Source: Euperipatoides rowelli (Eukaryota > Onychophora > Udeonychophora > Euonychophora > Peripatopsidae). Taken from it: a stretch of 13,843 nucleotides of DNA. Position numbers and translations under genes: made by a program. Positions 9,511 through 13,843 of this stretch are shown here, piece after piece (within the stretch, counting starts at the first letter, position 1; every line of letters begins with the position of its first letter). A model generated the notes under the pieces. It was given only the letters and a program-made list of their open reading frames with translations. It ran no database searches and was not told where the DNA came from. The stretch is from NCBI GenBank assembly GCA_003024985.2, contig PXIH01S0000499.1. One strand, written 5' to 3'.

Positions 9511-11053
9511 AAATATTATTATGTGCCGCATCATGACAAAGTGCTATAGTAAACTATGCCCTGTGTTTTATTTGTGAAATAAATATGATCAAGAGGTGAC
9601 CCATAAATATATGATATTATATCCAGCTATTGAAATATTCTCAAGAAGTCCTTCTACTACTATGGACTACAGGACTATCTATATACGTTATACAAATATG
9701 AACAATAAAATAATAAAAATATGTCCCCCCCCCTTCTCCCCAATTAGCCTTGTTATTAAAATGATTCCAAACGAACAGACATCAAGAAGAACTATTTTTA
9801 AAAAAAGGAAAAGTGAAAAAGAAATTACAGGCTGAGAATAAAACTAAAGGCTGCTGAATATTTTTTTTTTTTTAAAAAGAGAAATAGAAAGGAAAGTATT
9901 AAGGAAATATTTTAATCCACAAAATACTAAACTTAACTAAGAATACACAAGAAACTGGACAAAAGAAAAGAAAGAAGAAATTATTTTAATTAACATTATA
10001 TTCAATTTAATTACATCAGTCCAATTAATAAGATTAAAGTTGTTTAATCTACTTTAGACATTAAGATAGCTGCCAAAACCTGATACAATTTAGCTCAACT
10101 AGTCAAGAAGAATACTGGCAAGTTAATAGTCCGATTACCAATGATGGCCATCAGTGTGACCACTGGTCAGCCCACTTGTGTAAATCACCACCCAGTTTAT
10201 AATCTCCGACTCGTAATTCATAGTCGGTCAACATGCTTTTGCATGTAGCTAATCTAACAAGTTAAACAGTTACCAAATTATTTGTAGGATCAGTGCTTTC
10301 AAGGCCTGTTTTCACCATCTCAACAAGTCTCAGTAACCACTGATTTGATCAAATAGTTTAAACTAAATAAATTTTTACTAAATATAACTAAGTTACTTGC
10401 CACAGCTGATGAAGAATCCCCTTGCCCAGTTAACTTCAAATAAGTCCAGATGACTACGAAGACTTTAGACGGTGCAGTTGATAGGTGTTATTTTAATAAA
10501 ATTAGATAAGCAGAGTAAACTGGTAATTCAAGATCAAGAGCCAAGATATCCTCACTTTGAAGCCTGATGTCCTAGCAGGTAGCTGAATTCATCAGGTTGG
10601 TCCATTCCAAATTATTTCCTCTCACATAGCACTATTGTCACTTTTATTTCGATACACTTAAGTTACTCAGAGCACTAACTTTGACTAATAGCCAGTATAT
10701 AACTTTCAGAGTCCATTATATACTGTACGTTGGCTTGTCTCTGACCCAGTGCCCATATTAATAATCCATATTTTGACTAATAGTGTTGGTAACAGTCATA
10801 TTATTGTAGAACTACCTTAAAATGCTGGCCAAGTCTGCATGCACACTTATCTTTTGTTTAGGTGAAAATGGGTATATGGCAGACTCAGCTAATCATTCAT
10901 TGGAAACCTGAGATTTTTCATCAGAATGTGAGATATGGTGCACTTATGATCAGACATGAATTCCGTTCAATATTAGATTTAGAAACAAGTGCACTTAACA
11001 TCAAAATTTTAAATTTTAGGAACATAAAAAAAAAAAAAAAAACTGATGTGATT
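9511..11053. other. Intronic stretch without a recognised gene
   Basis: The stretch holds a C tract (9725-9733), followed by a motif ending CCTTG at 9750 that resembles the right end of the 163-bp element. I found no partner end or target-site duplication for it. The 10000-10860 part is less AT-rich than its surroundings. I looked there for KANSL3 codons and found none; all frames are interrupted. A small open frame at 10862-11107 runs into a poly-A tract and has no family look. Confidence 0.55.
10206..10246. repeat. Two adjacent short hairpins
   Basis: CCGACT (10206-10211) pairs with AGTCGG (10222-10227) around a 10-base loop. Four bases later ACATGC (10231-10236) pairs with GCATGT (10241-10246) around TTTT. 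Both stems are perfect but only 6 bp, so structure in vivo is uncertain. Confidence 0.7.
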
Positions 11054-11193
11054 TGCAACCACCGTTTTTGTGACATCATTGTTTTAGTGGCACAAGTGTT
11101 TTATTGACATCCCTGTTATAGCAACATCACTCTTATAATGACATCACTGTTTTAGTCACACTACCGTTTGATAGTGTGATACAACTATTTTAG
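11054..11193 (+). repeat. 17-bp minisatellite, about eight units
   Basis: The sequence falls into units of 17 bp with a consensus close to TGACATCACTGTTTTAG. Six 17-bp units run from 11054 to 11155, followed by two 19-bp variants ending at 11193. Units differ at several positions, so the array is old. Because 17 is not a multiple of three, it would not encode a repeating peptide. It begins soon after a poly-A run near 11028-11042. Confidence 0.9.
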
Positions 11194-11550
11194 TAACAAA
11201 AAAATGAGATGGCCAAGTAAATGCACTCTTCAATGCAAAGTCAGACTTACCAAAGGCTTTACTGTAACAGTTTATGAGCCCAATATTTGGACGATTCTTT
11301 ACCTTAATGTTAGCTTATGATTTTAGACTATGAAAGTATAAAATCTCTGGCATCAGAATCCAAAGGCTGCCTGGATGCACTTTCCTATATTATATAAAAA
11401 ATCCTTTAAATGAAAAAAAAAAAAAACGATTGTGAAATGTAAAGAAAGATTACTTATTTGACTGGTGTGAATTTCCTCAAACCTATTAAATGTGCTAAAG
11501 TTCTGGTGGTGATGATGCATGTGCTCAGTGACTGTGTACTTCCATATTTT

Positions 11551-11616
11551 TGAGCATGAAATAGGGGTGGTTCACTTATCTGGTTGGTGAGCATGAAATA
11601 GGGGTGGTTCACTTAT
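11551..11616 (+). repeat. 29-bp direct duplication, 37-bp period
   Basis: A 29-bp unit beginning TGAGCATGAAATAGGGGTGG is present at 11551-11579 and identically at 11588-11616, separated by 8 bases (CTGGTTGG). Perfect identity suggests a recent event. Confidence 0.93.
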
Positions 11617-11735
11617 TAGACTAATAAACCATAAAATAATGAGGTAGAATATGTTTATTACTATATTGATTTTCATTATTTTTTTTTTTTTCAATTAAGA
11701 TCCATTTTTAATTCTATGTTTTTCTATTTTATTTA

Positions 11736-11747
11736 GGGGGGGGGGGG
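11736..11747 (+). repeat. Poly-G tract (12 G)
   Basis: The run follows TTCTATTTTATTTA and is followed by TTGGTGG. No transposon ends were found around it. From here to 12241 I see only AT-rich intron sequence. Confidence 0.9.
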
Positions 11748-12241
11748 TTGGTGGAAAGTTGAAAAAAATAAACAAGCCAGTATTAAAAGCAACTTCATGA
11801 ATGTTTTGTATATATATCGGTCTTTAATGCTCACAAATAATTTTTATTTGTAACTATTCCATATACAGTTAAATTATTAAACTCACCATAGCAAAATTGA
11901 CTTTTTAAATCACTGTACCCTCCCCAGACAGGCTATTATAAATTAAACTTGGTCATTGTCTAAACAAAAAAGGACATAGGAATGTTTATATACGGTACTC
12001 CAATTGATGTTTAGATAATTCCCTGAGTACATATTTGTATTTGTAGAAAAGTAAAATTGTTCAGATGCTTATACTAAAGCTCTTTTCTGGTTCATTGTTT
12101 TTTTACTTTGTCTATAGGAAACAATACAAAATATGACAAATATTAAAAGTAATAAAAACAGTTTAATTGCTTTAAATTACATAATGATTTAACATAACTC
12201 ATGAACCTAAAGTCATATCCACAAACCATTTGCAGCAATTT

Positions 12242-12281
12242 ATCAACACAAAAGGTATTTACATGTGCCCTTTGTGTTGAT
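12242..12281. repeat. Hairpin with 14-bp stem
   Basis: ATCAACACAAAAGG (12242-12255) pairs with CCCTTTGTGTTGAT (12268-12281) at 13 of 14 positions around a 12-base loop. The stem is too short for a normal microRNA precursor. It could be a relic of a palindromic insertion. Confidence 0.85.
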
Positions 12282-12700
12282 GCTTCACATCAAGGTGTAA
12301 CTCGATTTCATGCCATGTGATAGAAAGCATATCATTTGTCATGTACCTATGGTGTCTGTTATCTGAGTCTTAAGAACATTAAGGTTTGGTATAGGTGTGC
12401 AGTAAACCATGTTATTAACATCCCACCAAAAAAAAAATTAGCTGGGTTATATCAAATTCCACAGTTGTCGGTGATGATAAGTGATGACCTGCAGTAAACT
12501 TCAAATTCCTTAAACTTCTTCATCCGTGCATTAATTGTAGGTACACTTAGTGATTTTTTCCCAAATGCTGTTCGATATTTGTGTTGAACCAAGGGTGTAT
12601 ATAGAAAATATTTTCGGGGGGGGGGGGGGGCAAGCATATTCATCCATCAGATTAGTAGGATATAGTTTCCTAGTATGCCTATCCGGAGTTTTTAAAACAA

Positions 12701-12765
12701 AATCATTTTACCGCTCTAAATATGGTTGATCAGTGATCAACCATATTTAGAGCGTTAAAATGATT
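12701..12765. repeat. 65-bp near-perfect palindrome (32-bp arms, 1-base centre)
   Basis: Arm 12701-12732 and arm 12734-12765 are reverse complements at 31 of 32 positions, around a single G at 12733. The one mismatch is at 12711. The arms contain GCTCTAAATATGGTTGATCA and its mirror. It lies in the left part of the 640-bp element, just before the protein-like segment. It could be a real cruciform-prone site, a fold-back duplication made at insertion or repair, or an assembly or library artefact. Confidence 0.93.
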
Positions 12766-13182
12766 GCAATACCTTTAACTAATCATTTAGAATTGGTAAG
12801 GAATTATATATTAAGGCACCATTATGGAAAATGAAACTTCAGGATGTAGATGATATGTTGTTATTGGACATGGTAAAAGATTCAGTGAAAAACTTTTATG
12901 AGGATGATCCAATATATAATGAAAAGTGGGATATAATAAAATCTGAAATTGCTAGTTTTTCAGAATATAAGAAAGTTCAAAGAGGAAAAAAAGAATAAGC
13001 TTGATATTGTGCTAAAAAAAGAGGAAGGACAGATTGGAGAAATTAAAAAATATTTGCTTGATGATGACATGGGTTCAGAGACATTGTTAAAAAACGATGT
13101 GCATGATATGTTTTATGAGATAAAAAGAGAAGTAATAAGTTTAAAAATGATAAAAGAAAAGTATCTTATAAACACTGCAGAT
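12760..13182 (+). pseudogene. Frameshifted coding remnant of unknown protein inside a transposon
   Basis: Three overlapping open segments in successive frames give a continuous, protein-like product. The first starts at ATG 12760 (MIAIPLTNHLE) and stops at 12832. The second is open from 12783 to 12995 (71 codons) and includes LQDVDDMLLLDMVKDSV and FYEDDPIYNEKWDII. The third overlaps the end of the second and includes KNKLDIVLKKEEGQIGEI and YEIKREVISLKMIKEKYL. Composition is rich in Lys, Glu and Asp, with likely amphipathic helices, and the switch near 12985-12995 falls at a run of seven A. I see no zinc finger, DDE residues or hAT dimerisation motif, and I do not recognise the family. It ends at a poly-T/C tract close to the element's right terminus. 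It may be a captured host gene fragment or a decayed accessory protein. It could also be chance in AT-rich DNA, though the length and composition argue against that. Confidence 0.5.
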
Positions 13183-13237
13183 TTTTTTTTTTTGGGGTCA
13201 GGCCCCCCCCCCCCATATATACACCCTTGCCTTGAAC

Positions 13238-13843
13238 AGTTAACAGAAATTTCCTTTCAGCCAGCCACTGCACATACTGTATTGTTCTTTTTCTGATGTG
13301 GATGCATTTTGCATTAAAAATGCTCTGTGGCGCCATCTATTGAACAACAATAAAAAAAAACTCTGACTGTTAAATAAATTTTGCAGCAAACAGTTTGTGG
13401 ATACGATTTTTGGTTCATTAGTTATGCTAAATTGTTATCCTAAAGATAATTCTTGGACACCATGTAGGCTATATTACTGTTCACAGATAAAAATTTATTT
13501 ATTTTTAAACATCGTTAACAGCCCTAATTCCTTTAGCTAATAAATATTACAGGTACATCTAAATTTACGCTTGTAAATAACATACTGTATGTCCTAAAAG
13601 GAATATTTTAAGTTTTACATTTCAAATTGTTAGTCTTCAAAGATTTTTTTTTTAAAAATTACTCTGCCAGATCTTTATTTTCCCCCAATCGTAATTAGAT
13701 GAAGTTGTCAACATTGCATTTGTAACTTTCATTATTGATCCATCTCTATTTAACCCTTTAGCTGCGTACTGTGAATGAAGGTTTGTTCCCAATTTGTGTC
13801 ACTGTTTAGACTATTTTGACATATTTAGTTTATTATATAAAAC
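13238..13843. other. Intronic end of window, no gene seen
   Basis: This is AT-rich sequence with no convincing exon, RNA gene or transposon end. GGCGCCATCTATTG at 13329-13342 is a short GC-rich island that stands out from its surroundings, but one copy cannot be interpreted. Confidence 0.55.

Larger units (their letters stand above)
12590..13229. mobile_element. hAT-like element with G/C-tract ends, 640 bp
   Basis: The left end reads CAAGGGTGTATATA and the right end, reverse-complemented, gives CAAGGGTGTATATA as well, so 14 of 14 terminal bases match. Each terminus is followed inward by a long G run (15 G at 12616-12630; 12 C on the right at 13203-13214). The ends fit the YARNG rule of hAT elements. 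The flanks TGTTGAAC (12582-12589) and CCTTGAAC (13230-13237) agree at 6 of 8 bases, a plausible but imperfect duplication. Inside are a large palindrome and a frameshifted protein-like segment. The element ends resemble those of the 163-bp element at 6145-6307. Superfamily assignment is inference. Confidence 0.8.
4841..13843 (+). other. KANSL3 intron downstream of exon B (3' end outside window)
   Basis: The stretch begins with donor GTTAGT and runs to the window edge without a recognisable continuation of KANSL3, so the intron would be at least 9 kb. Its contents are mostly transposon-derived: hAT-like elements at 5464-6346 (with a nested insertion), 8108-9502 and 12590-13229. Between them, 4841-5463 is AT-rich with an (ATA)5 microsatellite near 5341-5355. 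The 6355-8099 stretch is very AT-rich with only a small tandem duplication. The 9511-12581 stretch is somewhat less AT-rich, with hairpins, a minisatellite and a G tract. The 13238-13843 stretch shows nothing I can name. The single-intron reading is inferred and rests on not finding another exon. Confidence 0.65.

Noticed and set aside
9725-9750. C tract followed by a CCTTG end, like the right terminus of the 163-bp element
   Set aside because: No left end and no 8-bp duplication could be found, so it is not called as an element.
9596-9835. 79-codon plus-strand open frame through a C tract
   Set aside because: The PPP run comes from the C homopolymer, and nothing resembles a known protein.
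10396-10442. Open segment LATADEESPCPVNFK with an acceptor-like ACAG, as a candidate next KANSL3 exon
   Set aside because: It does not match the I-P-x-L-I-D-x-M continuation expected after exon B, and it stops at once without a good donor.
10862-11107. 81-codon plus-strand open frame preceded by TTTAG
   Set aside because: It runs through a poly-A tract and into the 17-bp minisatellite, so the second half cannot be real coding sequence.
13324-13345. GGCGCCATCTATTG as a YY1- or CTCF-like site
   Set aside because: It is a single short match with no supporting context.
13751-13765. TTAACCCTT word also seen (or its complement) near 36 and 2609, as possible repeat ends
   Set aside because: Nine bases in AT-rich DNA, and the flanks show no further similarity.

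Overview
The window is a piece of a nuclear genome from an animal, most likely an invertebrate. It is strongly AT-rich, full of long A/T and G/C homopolymer runs, crowded with degenerate transposons, and has only two short stretches of real host coding sequence. Those two stretches (4552-4635 and 4739-4840, + strand) are neighbouring in-frame exons bounded by GT-AG splice sites. Together they encode 62 residues that I recognise as the conserved N-terminal half of KANSL3 (NSL3), a subunit of the MOF/KAT8-containing NSL histone acetyltransferase complex. I cannot name the species. The divergence from vertebrate KANSL3, the base composition and the transposon types fit an invertebrate such as an arthropod, but this is inference.

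Layout. 1-4551 is the downstream part of an intron before the first exon. It contains a pair of about 720-bp diverged repeats in inverted orientation (1354-2070 and 2718-3440), a 16-G tract and a small tandem duplication. The exons follow, separated by an intron of only 103 bp. From 4841 to the end (over 9 kb) I find no further KANSL3 exon, so I read it as the next intron. It contains three DNA-transposon-like elements: an 883-bp hAT-like element (5464-6346) with a 163-bp element nested inside it (6145-6307), a 1395-bp hAT-like element (8108-9502), and a 640-bp element (12590-13229). The two elements of the nested pair each have a perfect 8-bp target-site duplication; the other two have near-perfect or imperfect ones. 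The stretch also carries a 17-bp minisatellite, several short tandem duplications and some hairpins.

The least explained part is the 640-bp element. It holds a 65-bp near-perfect palindrome with a single-base centre. Directly after it comes a run of protein-like sequence, rich in Lys/Glu/Asp, broken by two frame changes, which I do not recognise. A second oddity is a 41-bp near-identical direct repeat, one copy on each side of the exon pair.

I found no tRNA, rRNA, CRISPR array, operon, promoter or complete gene. The other short open frames look like chance openings in AT-rich DNA or fall inside repeats.
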